A stretch of DNA of 64,000 nucleotides from Blastobasis lacticolella (taxonomy: Eukaryota; Arthropoda; Insecta; Lepidoptera; Blastobasidae): assembly GCA_905147135.1 (NCBI GenBank), contig LR990055.1:4403001-4467000 (forward strand). The letters run 5' to 3'. Below the pieces are notes generated by a model. That model saw only the letters and a program-made list of their open reading frames with translations, made no database searches and was not told where the DNA came from. Of the stretch, positions 10,641 through 22,390 are shown piece after piece. The number at the start of each line of letters is the position of its first letter. Positions within the stretch are counted from its first letter, which is position 1. The position numbers and the translations under genes were made by a program.

Positions 10641-12468
10641 GTTGCTTGGCGGCAGAAATAGATAAAGTAGTGATACCTACTGACCCAGGCAGACTCCTCA
10701 GTCCTACCACCTGTCCACCTGTCACCAATCTTATCGTTGCTCCTTACTTTCTGAAGACGGATAAAATATTTTCAATGGAACACGTTCAGATTGATAGTAG
10801 TCACATTTTTGGTTAAAGAAATATCTGACAAGTTCCAGTGGTATATTATACATAAGCGGCAACTATCTATCTCTCATCAGTTGAAGCGCTTGTTCGTAAT
10901 TTGCCTCCCTCAGTCTCTCCAATGGAAAGAAAGAGACTGGTCCATGAGGTGGGCATGTACTTGTGAATAGACACTCGGAACTACATGTTTTCGCTGTGTA
11001 ACCTAGATATTTCCAGTGGATTAGAATAGAAATGATTCTTGGATACAAGGTAGATATTTTGGACAATTGACAGTAGCTGCTATCCAACAATATTTGCTAG
11101 TCTCTGTTACTAAAGTCAATTTGATATTTTATTCAGTTGCATCAGACCGAAACCATTTCAAAATAGAAAACAACAAGCACAAACTTTTGGGGGTCTTAAA
11201 TAACTGACAGAAACATTTCGTATAACACGGATACTAGGTAAACCGATTTTAATCAAACAAAGCTTAGGACTATCTAAATGAAACCCGCTTTCTAATAAAT
11301 AAAACCGAATCGGAATCAGTCTATCGGCTTCCATTCGGGAGCCACGATATCATAGACATATCTCAGAGCCATAGAGTCAAAGATACACACGTCAAACTTA
11401 AAACACCATTCTTTTTCCGCCGGGGGTTAGATTATATATTTATATTATATTATATTCGGATATTCTCCGCATTTATCGCAATCGACAAACCGAACGGTGG
11501 AGATATTCTGCGTAAGACCTCCCTTGCTTGTTGCAGTCCTCCTGTGAAGATCATGTTTGATTGTGTTTTACCTTGGTTTTGTCCCGTAGGTGCTGACGGG
11601 TCCACGCTACACAATTGGTTCCGGTCCCATATCGAACTCGACATCGTGGGTTAAAAACAGTATACCTAACTGTTAGCACTCTAGGGTATCTGTAGACCCC
11701 TAGATTCGGAAAGGCCGCATCGCTTACCTTTGCTCTATAATAAGTATACAGAAATCTTCCATATTTTGACCCCGCCAATTTTTTTTTCAAGGCTTGTTCT
11801 GCCGCCAAGCGAATGCTTGCTTTGTCTGCTTATGGTTTGAAGGATAAGGTAGCCAACACAATTACAGATTTGAGGTATGCCAACGTAGTCCTTGACAACG
11901 CAACAGCAGTTTGTTTAGATAAAATCTAAGTGCAGGAATCGTCCTTTTGTTTTATATTTTTAGGCATAGGTACCATTTAAAGGTTGGCTGTGTTGGTAAA
12001 CAAGTTCGTCACTGTGACTGTCCACTGTAAACATTCAGCAAGATACCTACCATCTACCTATATTATTTGATTTCAGTTCCGCTCGTTAAGTACGAAAGTA
12101 GCCATGTAAAAGAACTGCGAACGAGCCAAGGCGGTTTCCCAAGACTTAGGCGACAGTGTGGCGCCATCGACGGTCGATATCATTCCTACCCTCGCACTAC
12201 GCGACGGAAATAAACTACACTCATTTCCTTTCCATTGCTACCTCGGCTGCAACATCCGCAAAACTTACAGATTATACCGAGAAATAAAGCTGCTGATTTC
12301 AGTGGTCATTGCTATGGCAACGATGGCGCATTGTTGGTGGGAGATTTGATTTGGTGGCGTTATACGAATTTGCTAAGCTCCCGCCAGATGGTCGGCTGTT
12401 TGCTTGTTTGTTTTGCTTTGGCGGGAAGTGCTCCCATATTTTCCGGCTCTTGGCATTGCATTACGTAA
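10641..12468. other. Intergenic, includes SINE family C fragment
   Basis: No gene recognised. 11795-11930 is a plus-strand family C fragment ('gccgccaagc', then 'ggataaggtagcc'). 12130-12460 is moderately GC-rich with several short overlapping frames that show no domain. It may include the 3' UTR or downstream region of the minus-strand SMYD gene. Confidence 0.45.
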
Positions 12469-12474
12469 TTTATT
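12469..12474 (-). terminator. Candidate polyadenylation signal for SMYD gene 1
   Basis: AATAAA on the minus strand, about 290 bases after the stop codon at 12763. It is the nearest canonical hexamer that I found downstream, but no transcript evidence is available. Confidence 0.3.
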
Positions 12475-12762
12475 AAAACACAAGGGAAAACGGCGCCGCA
12501 ATTTGGCAATTGGTAGTGTGGGGTTCAGATTATCTTATTGGGGACAGAAGCCACGCTGTGCGGCCATAATGAAATTACCGATGAGGAAACATGCAAAATC
12601 TGAGAACGGATAACTTTCAAGGTGCTTAAATAAGCTGACAGACACTTTAGTTGTTATAATTTCCATGATTTAATATTCAATACGATAAAAAAGGAGACGA
12701 GATTAATACAATTAACATCATTAATGGGTACGAAAATATACCTCTTAACTGAGGAAAATTAT

Positions 12763-15700
12763 TTATATAGTTACTTTCTTTTTCTGACAAAACATATCGA
12801 ATTCTCTCTTAGTGCACAGAATGACTGCAAATAACTTCTTTCCAGATGTTTCTTCCATATCGTCCTTGAGACTTGCGAGCGCTGCATCCAACGCAGCTTT
12901 AGCTTCAACTAGTAAAGGCTTTATTTCATCAACCGACTTCATCGATCCATCAGATTTTGACTTCTTCGCTACCATAAGTAACGCTGAATGCAACTCATGC
13001 TGCAAAACAGCACTGTAAAGACTCAGCCTTGCATTTCCCGGGTCCAATGTCTTCGTTATTTCAATGAGATCCTTACACATTTTGATTTTCTTGAGCAGTA
13101 TGTCTTCTGACGTAAAATTTGGCTGCCTCCCATACAACTGTACTAAAGAGTGCTTAATTGCATACAAGTGGTAATGATTCGGATGCAGAAAAGTTGATAA
13201 TCTGAACAGCAAAGTCTCCAACATGCTAACAGATCCTCCCATCATCTGTATACTGTCGACCTGATCCTGCATCTGCGATACGAACATATTCACTTGGGAG
13301 TTGCTCACTTTAACTTGACATTTGTTGCAAGCCCACTCAGTCTCTTCATTCAAAGGGTCTTCTGGAAGATGAATACCGTCACAAGGACTGTTCCCGTCTC
13401 CTAGACACTTCATTGCGCTCAGATATGTTCCTAGTTCGGTGGGGTCGCTGCATCTTGTACAAGTACAAGCAAAATGCTTGGTGTCTTTAAGGTGCTGTCT
13501 TCGAGCTTGGGTTCCCCATAACGCGTGGCTGTACATCGTCGTGATGTGACTACCCTTCATTACTGGAACGACGACTTTCATCGAGATGGTATAGATCTCG
13601 TCTTTGGCTTTTGTGGACAGGTTGAACGTGTGTTTTGTGTTGGGTATGCAGCTGTGTTCCATGATGCACGTGTTGGTGAACAAGCTGAGGAGTTCTGCGC
13701 CCTCTGTCAGTCTTATTTCTAAGGCGTTAGTGTCGATAATGCCGCACATCCTGTGGAGCAGTTCGGCTGACGCCTCAGGCAGCGATTTCTTGAGTTCGCC
13801 ATCCATTTTGCTAATGAAGTGTGTCATCAGGTAGTCGACGACGAACTCGTCCGCCTCACTGAAAATTAAGAAGAACATATTAGTTTCTACAAGTTTAATC
13901 ATTTTAACTACAGGAACAATGTGGTGGGGGTACGATACGCCAGCCAGGTTATGGTCATAGGGAAATATGATATGGTATGACCTGGGAGAGATCGGTTGGG
14001 TTTTATCAGATGGTATGACTCTGTCAGGCCTGAAGAGTCCGCCTGGGTGAGTACCACCGCCTTATCTATTTCTATCCGCCAAGCAACAATGCTTGCATTG
14101 TTGTGTTCTGATTTGAAGGATAAGGTATCCAGCGAAATTACAGGCATGAGGCATTTCATTTTAGTCCTTACAGTGACAACGCATTCTGCATTTTTGTTAC
14201 CTGCAAACCTAAATGTTGCCATCTTATTTAAAAACTACATCTCAAAAAACTTACCATCAGTTGTGCAAGCTTGTCACTGAATAGCATAAAAAAAAGGTTT
14301 AACTTACTCGTATATTTCCGTGCCGGGTGTACGGCTCTCCATGTGTGACTGCATTTCGAGAAGTTTCTGCCAGTTTTCAGGGTCCGTCTGCTGCAACAGC
14401 AAGCATCGGAGCGGCAGCAGGGCGTCGTGTCTGGAAGTGGTACGGAATTAGGTTAATTGATGTATTTTGTCTAGGACTCTGTCAAGAGTGAAGATTCCGC
14501 CTGGGTGGGTACAAACGTATATCAATTTCTGCAGTCCAGCAACATTCTATTTTTGCAATTCAGAAACATTGCTTGCATTGTTCAGCAACGCTGTTGCTAG
14601 ATGTTCAGAATGAAGCGTATGAAAAATAGAGTACTACAGTTATGAGCCGCTCGACTGGAGAATGCAAGGACGGAGACCTTACTCACCGACAGGCAAATAA
14701 AAGTAATATTAGTTTTTTGAGATGGGGAAAGCATTAGTGGTGTTGCCAATGTCCATAATGTCCGTAATGTGTTATATTTCCATCATAACATGGAGTTCTT
14801 CAAAAGGCATGCCTACAGGTTCCTCGAAGGCCGGCACCGCATCCGCTCTCCTTAGGTTGCAGATATCCTGGATGACGCTAGCTCTACCAGCACCGCTATC
14901 CCAAGTCTGTCCGCGACACAGTTCGCGCCACGAGAGAGCGTTTGTTTCCTTATCTCAATACTAAGTATCTATGTCGTGCCTTTTCTCGCTGATCGCGCGC
15001 GAGAGCAACATGTGCTAGCCGTACTGGTGGACCGTCTGTCTGTGTGCCTCCCTACACAATTAAAGAAAGATTTTGTCTATTATAAAATTACTATGAATCG
15101 TTGGCTGCAAAATAAGCTTCATCATCATCATCATCATCATATCAGCCAGAAGACGCCCACGCTGTGCTTTCCTCATCCAGCTGGTACCTGCGGTCCTTAC
15201 CAGGTCGTCGTAAAATAACCTACCTATAATACTCAGCCATGTTATCCAGTACGCAGTGGGGTCGCAGGCTGAGTACTGCGCACTCGGCGCCGTGGTGCCG
15301 CGGGTCAGCCAGCCCGGGGCAGTTGCCGCGGCAGACCGGCCACCCGCACCTGGAATCGTAGGGTGGAAAAGTGAAGGTTGGGTAGAGTTGTATAGAAGGT
15401 AGGACCTCAATACCTATTCCGTTTAGAGTTTGGACTATCTCCGATTTGTACGCGCTTCCATAGCGATGATAGCAAACATCTAGGTAAGTATGAATCATAT
15501 ATTTTTCATAGATAACCAAAAACAATATGTGAGGGGTATGGGAAACTGTTGTACTTAGGACAGTGTTGTACCTTGGTCTGTAGAACTTCTTAAATATACA
15601 GAGCGTGAAATCATATCTTATAAATAGGCGGTCGACTGAAGACAACATCATAGATAGTTTCATATGATGTTAGTCACGAACCACCACTTAGTAAGTGCTA

Positions 15701-18122
15701 AGCTGCAGACTTCGATGAAAGATTTTTTGCCTTTAAAGTAAGTTATGTCTCCACCGTTTTTTAGCAGACCCATTTTAACGTTAGGTATAGGTATAATAAA
15801 ATGTCTCTATTTATTAGATTCCATTCCTCGTGAGGTGATAAAGTGAACTCGCCGTGTGGTGTCCGACAGAGACGAATAACACCAACTCTTATACTCGTGG
15901 GTGTCGTACAAGGCAACAATTGTTTTCGAGACAAAATATATTAAGTGTCCGATCTAGATAATGGGCAGCAGTGTTCTCCATTGTTATAGATCTTCAATCC
16001 GCCTGCGAAGCGTGGAGATTATTGCAATAACCTCCCCTTTCGTCGGAGAGGCCCTAATTATCGCAGTGGTAGTTATGGGTACTATTATGGGCTGTGACGA
16101 CGATATAGAGGTACCTAAGTAAAAAACTATCCTAGGTACAACACTCCCCCACGCTCAGATGAGGTCCCTCTTGACTGTAGTAGCTATGTCTATGTGATAC
16201 TGGTTCCTTTATCCTTTAAACTGGTACGCAACAATGTATGCATTGATGGGAGCCAGAGGGTGGACACCAGGTACCGGCTACAATCTTATCTCTAAAACCG
16301 CTTTTTGTTCTTCTAAAGTATCATCAGGTGGACCGTTTGTGTGCTTCCATAGGCATTATAAAAGTTGATTGTGAAGGAAGATTTAGACACCTATTGAAGC
16401 TTCGAAGCATGTCGGGAACAAAAGGAAATGATGACGCCTGTCAAAATTGACTTTTTAGATTGAGATAATTCGTAACTGAGTTCGATTCCCGGCCGAGCAT
16501 AAATTTAAATGATGAATTTTAATTTCTGTTACGGGTCTGGGTGTAATATGTATTAAAACATAGGCGTAGAAAGACCGAAAGGCGGACCGTGCCCACCCCA
16601 GAATGGTCCGGTGGCCCACGCCAGGTTGGGGTGCTCACTGGCTGTACATTAGCGATTGACTCGGCTTCATCGGCCACCTCAGGGGCCAGCTCCCCCCCCT
16701 GGAAAATAGCCCTAGATACGCTAATGTTAAAAATAGTATATAAGTAGTTATCTAACACCCATACGACAAGCTTTGCTTGCTTTGGGGCTAGACGGCGCTA
16801 TAAGAATTTTTCCAAGCAAACTATCTCGGTATGGTTTGATGGCTAACCGTTACAGACTTATATATGAGACTAGCTGGCCCGTCGCGATTTCATTCGCATA
16901 TTGCCCTACCCTATTATCCATTCTCATGAGTCACTATCTATTGTTGAAAACCGCATTAAAATCCATTGCGAGTTTAAAACATCCAAGCATCATAGATCCA
17001 TAGTTAATTATTTAATTTTTATACATGCTATTTGTTTTCCAAATAAAATAAAATAAATAGAGACAGACGGAGGGAAGCGACTGTTTTACACTATGTACTG
17101 ATTTAGATGATATTGACGTGTTCTGTGATTTGACTAGTAATCAAACTATAACTTACTTGGGACATCTCTCCCCCACATCAGTAGATACGGGCTTATAGCA
17201 TCCGACGCAGGGCATCAAAGCTTCAGGGTCGGCCATGGCCTTGGGACCGAAAACGAGCGGCCGCTCCGTCAGCACCAGATCGCCAGGCGCCAAGTCCCTG
17301 GCTGCCACCAGGTAGCGACCAAGTTCGGCTGAAGATCGGACCTGGTGGCGATGGCTTAGGATTAAAAGATGGCGAATAATGTGGTGGTTTTTCGGTCTAA
17401 CTATCTACTGGGGGCCGAATAACGTTGTCGTATGGTTTCTGGCTTATGGGGTTTGCAGTAATGTTCATACGGTCTACAGTGAAATTTAAGTCTCTTCCAT
17501 ATTAGACGAGAGTTTTGCCATAGTGGCTGGCGAGATGACTACAGCTGCACGTTGGAGATACAGCAAAAGAAATGGGGTCGCATGTCAGAGAGTAAAGTCA
17601 GGTTATTGGTTTGCACGTGTTTGGACATTCAAGAAATTTATAAATATATTCAACATTTATTCTGCAACAAAAGATAAGTAGGTTCGTTCCTAACTAACCC
17701 AGTTATTATACAATCCACTTACATGTTCAAGAGTAACGTTTTTCTCAATTAACTGCATAATAATTTATGAAAAACAATCAACCACACTTCAATCTGTTCC
17801 ATAGGATCACTTTAGATAACTAATTTCAGGTTATTTTTAGCGCCAAAAACTGAAACTGTATGCGTTAGTAACGTCATCTAACAGAAAATGATAAAAACAT
17901 TTCATAGAGATATAACTATTCCAACATAGATGGCGCTGTTAGGTAACTTAGAGACCTCTACCGTTGAATAGCTGAACTATTTAGTTCTGCTTTCCTACAT
18001 TTGACGAGGTTGGTAAATTGTTCAATCATTCTATTCTAGAGGGCGCTTTAATATTAAAATACAATATTACGTACCTCGTACGTGGGATCGCGATCGTTAT
18101 CATTGCCGTTGCTCGGTCCCAT
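12763..18122 (-). CDS. SET/MYND-domain methyltransferase-like protein (SMYD family, SmydA-like), gene 1
   Basis: Five coding exons on the minus strand: 18122-18075, 17341-17157, 15349-15224, 14430-14308, 13858-12763. All junctions are GT-AG, frame is kept throughout, and the product is 525 aa. The protein opens at the N-terminal SET strand (ELGRYLVAARDLAPGD, residues 21-36). An inserted MYND-like zinc cluster follows, with cysteines from about 56 to 100 including CGWPVC. A helical segment comes next, then the SET core with EHSCIPN at 228-234, a post-SET CxCxxC cluster, and a C-terminal helical (TPR-like) region. SMYD proteins transfer methyl groups from SAM to protein lysines; here the first Asn of the usual NHSCxPN motif is Glu, so activity is uncertain. 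There is no N-terminal MYND finger, unlike the neighbour at 24263. The start is chosen because the ATG lies 18 nt after a strong acceptor (ag at 18140-18141) and joins in frame to YEVRSS. The apparent start inside intron 4 (MIKLVETN) is read-through. Substrate unknown. Confidence 0.93.
13990..14301 (+). repeat. SINE family C in intron 4 of SMYD gene 1
   Basis: Near full-length copy: 'gactctgtcaggcctgaaga' head, 'ggataaggtatcc' middle, and poly-A tail at 14288-14296. It is antisense to the host gene. Its tail ends only a few bases from the splice donor at 14306-14307. The rest of the intron (13859-13989) holds nothing recognised. Confidence 0.75.
14465..14610 (+). repeat. SINE family C head fragment in intron 3
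   Basis: Repeats the 'gactctgtcaagagtgaaga...ccgcctgggtgggta' head, then diverges. Confidence 0.5.
14905..15035 (+). repeat. Dispersed repeat (second copy at 43580-43730)
   Basis: Shares ordered blocks with 43580-43730: 'gcgacac', 'gagagagc..tttg', 'tcaatactaag', 'tcgctgatcgcgcg.gagagca'. Class unknown. Confidence 0.5.
15117..15212 (-). mobile_element. RTE-like LINE 3' tail
   Basis: A CAT repeat (the GAT-type tail on the minus strand) is followed by 'agacgcccac' and 'ccagctggtacctgcggtcc'. The same order occurs in the sense copy at 32813-33258 and the antisense copy at 49020-49200. It lies in intron 3, ending 11 bases from the splice donor of the exon ending at 15224. A histidine-rich frame here is only the CAT repeat. 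Confidence 0.75.
15350..16486. other. Part of intron 2 of SMYD gene 1, nothing coding
   Basis: No gene recognised. 15838-15905 carries a block ('actcgtgggtgtcgtacaag') that recurs in inverted orientation at about 23760-23790, part of a dispersed retroelement 3' region. Confidence 0.4.
16487..16806 (+). repeat. SINE family B interrupted by a GC-rich insert
   Basis: 16487-16558 carries the head and body ('gttcgattcccggccg', 'aatttaaatgatgaatttta', 'gttacgggtctgggtgt'). 16735-16806 carries the rest ('agtatataagtag', 'ggggctagacggcgcta'). Between them about 175 bp of unrelated, GC-rich sequence interrupts the element. Confidence 0.7.
16872..17096 (-). repeat. Helitron/MITE-like dispersed repeat (family F)
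   Basis: On the minus strand it runs from 'aaaacagtcgcttccctccg' to a CTAGT-type end. The same family occurs at 21064-21262 (minus) and at 34076-34262, 42628-42824 and 49215-49375 (plus). An end in CTAG fits a Helitron, but I could not see the usual terminal hairpin clearly. Confidence 0.55.
17342..18074. other. Intron 1 of SMYD gene 1, nothing recognised
   Basis: AT-rich intron with no coding potential and no repeat that I can name. Confidence 0.6.
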
Positions 18123-18139
18123 GTTTTATTCTTAGTTCG

Positions 18140-18833
18140 CTGGAAATAAAAAAATAAAATTATACGTATTGTTGGAATAGAAAAGTGACTAAAGCAGCAT
18201 TTTGGCCATAATGAATTAGGTACCTACTTACAATAAGCGAAAATCCGACAAATTTGACATTCTTTGTACCTAACCCCCACCCTCACCTACCTCACCAACC
18301 CTACTCACCACCTAGTGTTTGATTTTGAGTAAGTTCGTCTCCTACCTAGTCGGAATAAAGTTCCGAAGTCAGTTTCTGCTTTACAGCATTTCACCTACGC
18401 TTCCCTTTTCCACCTAGGTACCAACTTACTTAGTACTCACTAGGAGCTTAGAACCTAACACTCACCTGCAACTAGTTAGACTCCTTAGGTAAGTGGAGAG
18501 TCTAAACTACCGGTCTACATTAAATGAATCGTCCCAGATCTAGGTACCTACAGTGACCGTTAAATCAAACTAGATTGTCACGTAGTTTATAAAAATCAGC
18601 TGCCTTTATCACCTTTTAAAAAAATAGGTATATGCTCCTTCTTCAGAGATATTCGTGTAGTAGGTACGTTCATACAAATGTGCATATGTAATACACTACC
18701 GGCCTTAGCCTAGCTAGAACGTGATTTGCCGACTGAGTGAAGAACGACGACTTTGTATAGGGATCGAAAAATCTAAATGCGACGCCTGAATGAATGATAT
18801 CATCTTCGAAAAATAATAATCATGACACAGTTG
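18140..18833. other. Probable 5' UTR intron of SMYD gene 1, first part
   Basis: Starts at the acceptor ag (18140-18141), preceded on the minus strand by a T-rich tract. Otherwise AT-rich sequence with many TAGGTACCTA-type words common in Lepidoptera. No gene. Confidence 0.4.
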
Positions 18834-19225
18834 TACTCTCGCGCGAGAGAGCTCGGGGTCGGCCTTGGCCATGATCTTCACAGGTAAATCGCGTCTAGAG
18901 TCGATCGGTTTTCTAATTTTGATTTACGGTATGAAAAATTCTATATTTTGATCCATGTAGCTGATTTTCTCTATTTTTGAATCTTTTCGGTGATTCTAAG
19001 GAATGCCATTAAGAAAATATTGAATTTTTCATGCCGTAAATAAAAATTTGAATTCGTTCGCCTCGACGCGAGCCGTTCAAAAATCACCATAAGAGCATCG
19101 GTTAGTGTTCAATTAGTGTTCATAACTCTGAAAAGAGTCATAGAACATGGCGGCACTGCGTTTCGAATCCAGTACCTCACGCTTACGAGTCGGACCACTT
19201 AACCACTAGGCCACCGACGATGTAC
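18834..19225 (-). repeat. SINE family A split by a MITE
   Basis: 19083-19225 is the tRNA-like head on the minus strand (B-box-like 'gattcgaaacgc', A-box side 'agtggttaagtggtccgact'). 18834-18880 is the family's 3' block ('gctcggggtcggccttggcc'). The middle of the SINE is replaced by the inverted-repeat element at 18885-19080. Confidence 0.7.
18885..19080. repeat. Inverted-repeat MITE (family J), copy 1
   Basis: Ends are inverted copies of each other over about 65 bp ('tttacggtatgaaaaattct' against 'gaatttttcatgccgtaaat'). A second, diverged copy is at 48138-48308. Confidence 0.7.
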
Positions 19226-20056
19226 TTCGAACTCTAATATTTAACATAATCATGAGTACCAACACCAACCTACCTATTTAGACCTACTAGGTACTTACCT
19301 AATACTTTTTGTAACAAAATGTTCTAGGGTAGCAAGAAAAATATATACACTATCTGCACTAATAAAAATATGTTTCGCCACGAAATGACATCTATCGAGG
19401 AGGCTACGGGGGATAGAAGGAACCTACTTTTTAAATAAAAGTAGGATTCAAACAAGCATAATCTGCGTAGCATATATGACCTAGTTGACGGCCAACATCG
19501 AAATAAAACGATGGTCGTTTCGATAGGTAGGTAGTTTAGTTTCGATAGTTTGGAAATCTTGCATCAACAAAGGCCAATGATTTTGGCTTGAGAACAGACA
19601 AACAGCAACGTCTATTCGCCCTGTTCCTAATGATGCACTGTAACTGCTATAGTTTATTAGTTTTGGATAGAGTTCGTCGTTTAATTGACACACGACAGAG
19701 TGATCCCCGATAATAAATGTTCAGGCCTGAAAATAGGCATAGACGCATATTCTTTAGTATTCGCAATTACTTTACAGAAAGTTAAACACAACGTTTTTAT
19801 CTTCTAACAGGTTTGCATTCCAATTTGTTTGTTTAATGTAGGCAAACACGGACCACCTGTTGAAAAGTGGTCATCACCAATACGTGTGCTGTTAGATATA
19901 CAAGGTCTCTAGATCTCAATATATTGATCACGTCCACGCGAAGGTTCGAAATAACGTTTCTCGCTCGTACGGGTGTAGAATGGGCTCAGCTCCCAGCCAC
20001 AGTATTTCCTCTGGACTGTGACGTGTTCTAGAGGTATATTAGAGATATCTTTGGCC
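19226..20056. other. Intergenic or 5' UTR intron, nothing recognised
   Basis: No gene. Short frames only. Confidence 0.4.
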
Positions 20057-20155
20057 GGGCAACGCATTGGTGATACCCTTGGTGTTGCTCACACTCATAG
20101 GCAGCGAAGACCACTTACGGTCAGGTGGCCCGCTCGCCTGTTTGCCTGCAGTATA
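20057..20155 (+). repeat. Dispersed repeat family D
   Basis: Ordered blocks 'ggcaacgcattggtgatacc', 'ggtgttgct', 'aggcagcg' and 'tcaggtggcccgctcgcctg'. The same family occurs at 23100, 38440, 47537, 52380 and 59925. This is the common poly-A-tailed 3' module of lepidopteran SINEs. Confidence 0.7.
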
Positions 20156-20392
20156 CTGCTATAGCATCACACATACATAAAGCTCACGCCTCTGTCTCAT
20201 AGGTGGGGTGGGGTGGGAATATGCCCGTCATACTACCACCGTTCGCTGAGTTCCGTAGCGAAGTCTGAGAAGGCTGTCGGGGGGTAACTGGTTTGGTCGG
20301 AGCAGATGCATTGAAAACCAGTATCCTCGTCCGGAGGAACATTTCAGCGCTTCTTCCAACTGCCAAATCCCCTTTCCATTAGAAAATTGGCA

Positions 20393-20705
20393 TCTTTGCG
20401 TTAATGTCCCGGTTGTTCTCTCGCGCGCAAGAGCCCGGTGTCCGCTTTGACCATGATCCAGGATTTGGCAGCAGTGGAGCGACTATCGTCTGACCTCCGT
20501 AACCCTTCTACCATGGGAACCTGCTGATTGTATCATGGTTACACATTCAGTCACCAGAATATGTAGGTTTCATCACGACCGGAGCATCGGTTTGTTCAAC
20601 TATTGAACATAACTCAGAAAAGAGTCATTGGCACCTACATGGCGGTACTGGGGATCGAACCTGGTACCTCTTGGTACGAGTCAGACCTCTTAATCATTAA
20701 GGCCT
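20393..20705 (-). repeat. SINE family A, near full length
   Basis: Minus strand. Head at 20640-20705 (B-box-like 'ggttcgatccccag'), tail block 'gagcccggtgtccgctttga' near 20430. The tRNA part is degenerate. Confidence 0.8.
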
Positions 20706-21063
20706 TTCCTATAGAAAATAATACGTTTAAATACGCTCCATCTTCACATTTGCTCCATTGCAGACAGCATCTAAGTACACGTCATGTGTGAGGCACTCAA
20801 ATACTGATCATTATTTGAAAGAAGTCTACAATATCAGCAGAATCTTCGTATAACTACGTATATAAATAGGCAAGTTTATTGCTATGCGATGTTGTTTTGC
20901 CGCATTCGCATCGCGGGCGTAACAATTCCAAGAGTTGGGAAACTGGGATATTGCTATTTTGGTTCCACGCGCATCACCAGAAAAGTGAACTGAGACAGTT
21001 TATAAACAAGATAACACTGTAGTATGTTGGTACCATGTTGCCATTTTTTGTTGAATTATTGAC

Positions 21064-21262
21064 AAGTGCTAGATATCCCTCTGAGTTTGATTAAGATTGG
21101 TGGTGTTTTATATTCACTTCACACGGGTAGTAACCTTAACATATTATTTAGATATCTAAACCTTCCTCATGAAAATCGTATAAAAATCCGTTTAGTAGTT
21201 TTCGAGTTTATCGGAAACAGACAGATAGACGTGGCATGGGACTTTGTTTTATGTATTGATAG
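21064..21262 (-). repeat. Helitron/MITE-like repeat, family F
   Basis: Same order of blocks as 16872-17096: 'gtgctaga' end, 'aaaatccgtttagtagtttt', 'gacagacagatagacg', 'gggactttgttttatg'. Confidence 0.5.
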
Positions 21263-21369
21263 GAGTTAGGAAGTGATGCAGGATCAGTTACTAGATATAT
21301 TTTTACCAAACGCCTAATAAAAATTGAAAATTGGTATACGCAACTTTTTAGGGTGTTTGTGACTGTAAC

Positions 21370-21490
21370 ACATTGATCTTCAAGGTTAGTGTAAATAGGC
21401 TGTTCCTAGATAGGCATTATTAAGTATGTTCCATCTTACGCCGCATCGTCGCTGACTAGGAGGTGCGATGAAGGTCAAATGCTGCCTAGT
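21370..21490 (+). mobile_element. LINE tail (family E)
   Basis: Block 'ctgttcctagataggcatta' and 'aatgctgcctagtttgtaaa' followed by poly-A. It matches the 3' ends at 40885-41100 and 44868-45178. Confidence 0.55.
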
Positions 21491-21830
21491 TTGTAAAAAA
21501 AAATATTTGAAATGACGCACTAGTATCATATTTCAGCGGTTACAATTTACGAGTCTTTTTCAAAACTCTTGACCGGCATTGCGAGAGTCAACACATCGTT
21601 ACGATACAATGAAAATATGTGTAGGTAGTTGTTGCGATGTTTGTTCAAAGATCACAAAATACCTATTAATACTAGTAAATACCTACTGGTAAATCGTAGG
21701 CACCATGTTTTTAACTAAAAAAAAAAAACGAATCGATACTTGGTATCGAAGGTCGTGTGAAAAGTTTGAAATCGCTTGCATGGCTAATATCAATAAAGAA
21801 ATATGATAAATCATCAATGAAAACACTTAC

Positions 21831-22030
21831 ATAGAAATCCTTCAAAAGCTTTCACAAGCCAACGAATGAGAAATTCCAATCAATAACTTCTTTCACAATT
21901 TCCTTATCATCACTTCACAAATCTAAGAAAAATCACAACATTCAACTTTTGGGCAGCACAAACATCGGCGCGAGCGCAGGGGCCGCCGGGTGCAGACTAC
22001 GGGGCAGCGGCGAAATGCTTCCCACTGATG
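21831..22030 (-). promoter_or_regulatory. Probable first non-coding exon and initiator of SMYD gene 1
   Basis: On the minus strand a GC-rich leader starts at an arthropod-type initiator, TCAGTG, near 22025. It runs about 200 bases and ends at a consensus donor (GTAAGT, 21825-21830). Spliced to the acceptor at 18140 it gives a 5' UTR ending 17 nt before the ATG. It contains short upstream ATGs, each followed quickly by a stop. This is inference from signals only; the intervening intron would be about 3.7 kb. Confidence 0.4.
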
Positions 22031-22390
22031 CAAAACATTTTAGGTTTTTATTAGTACTCCAGAATGTAAATCAAATGATCATAAGATGAATCACAACATA
22101 ATATTATTATACCCCGCTAGCTTCTTTTACTATTTTAAATTCATTGAGGTGTTGATTGATACATCTTCTCCTCGCGACTTCATCCGCAAATACTTTAACT
22201 TCCATTTAATTTTTCATACAATATTCCCCTTAACATGAATTGTTTTCATCTCAGTATACATCACTTTCACTCTGAGAAATTCCCCAAATATGGACCTGTT
22301 TCGAAGTATGGACCACCGCCATATTTCACAAGCTGAAATCCGCATCGTCATTTATCAGGTGAGCTGGCGGATAAATAATAAAAATAATCA

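Noticed and set aside
13859..13902. MIKLVETN... as the start of an independent 379-aa protein
   Set aside because: A perfect splice acceptor at 13859-13861 and in-frame upstream exons show that this is read-through into intron sequence.
14976..15218. Histidine-rich small protein
   Set aside because: The His run is a CAT repeat from an antisense LINE tail.
15220..15663. 147-codon minus-strand frame as a separate gene
   Set aside because: Only 15224-15349 is coding (exon 3 of SMYD gene 1); the rest extends into the intron past a good acceptor.
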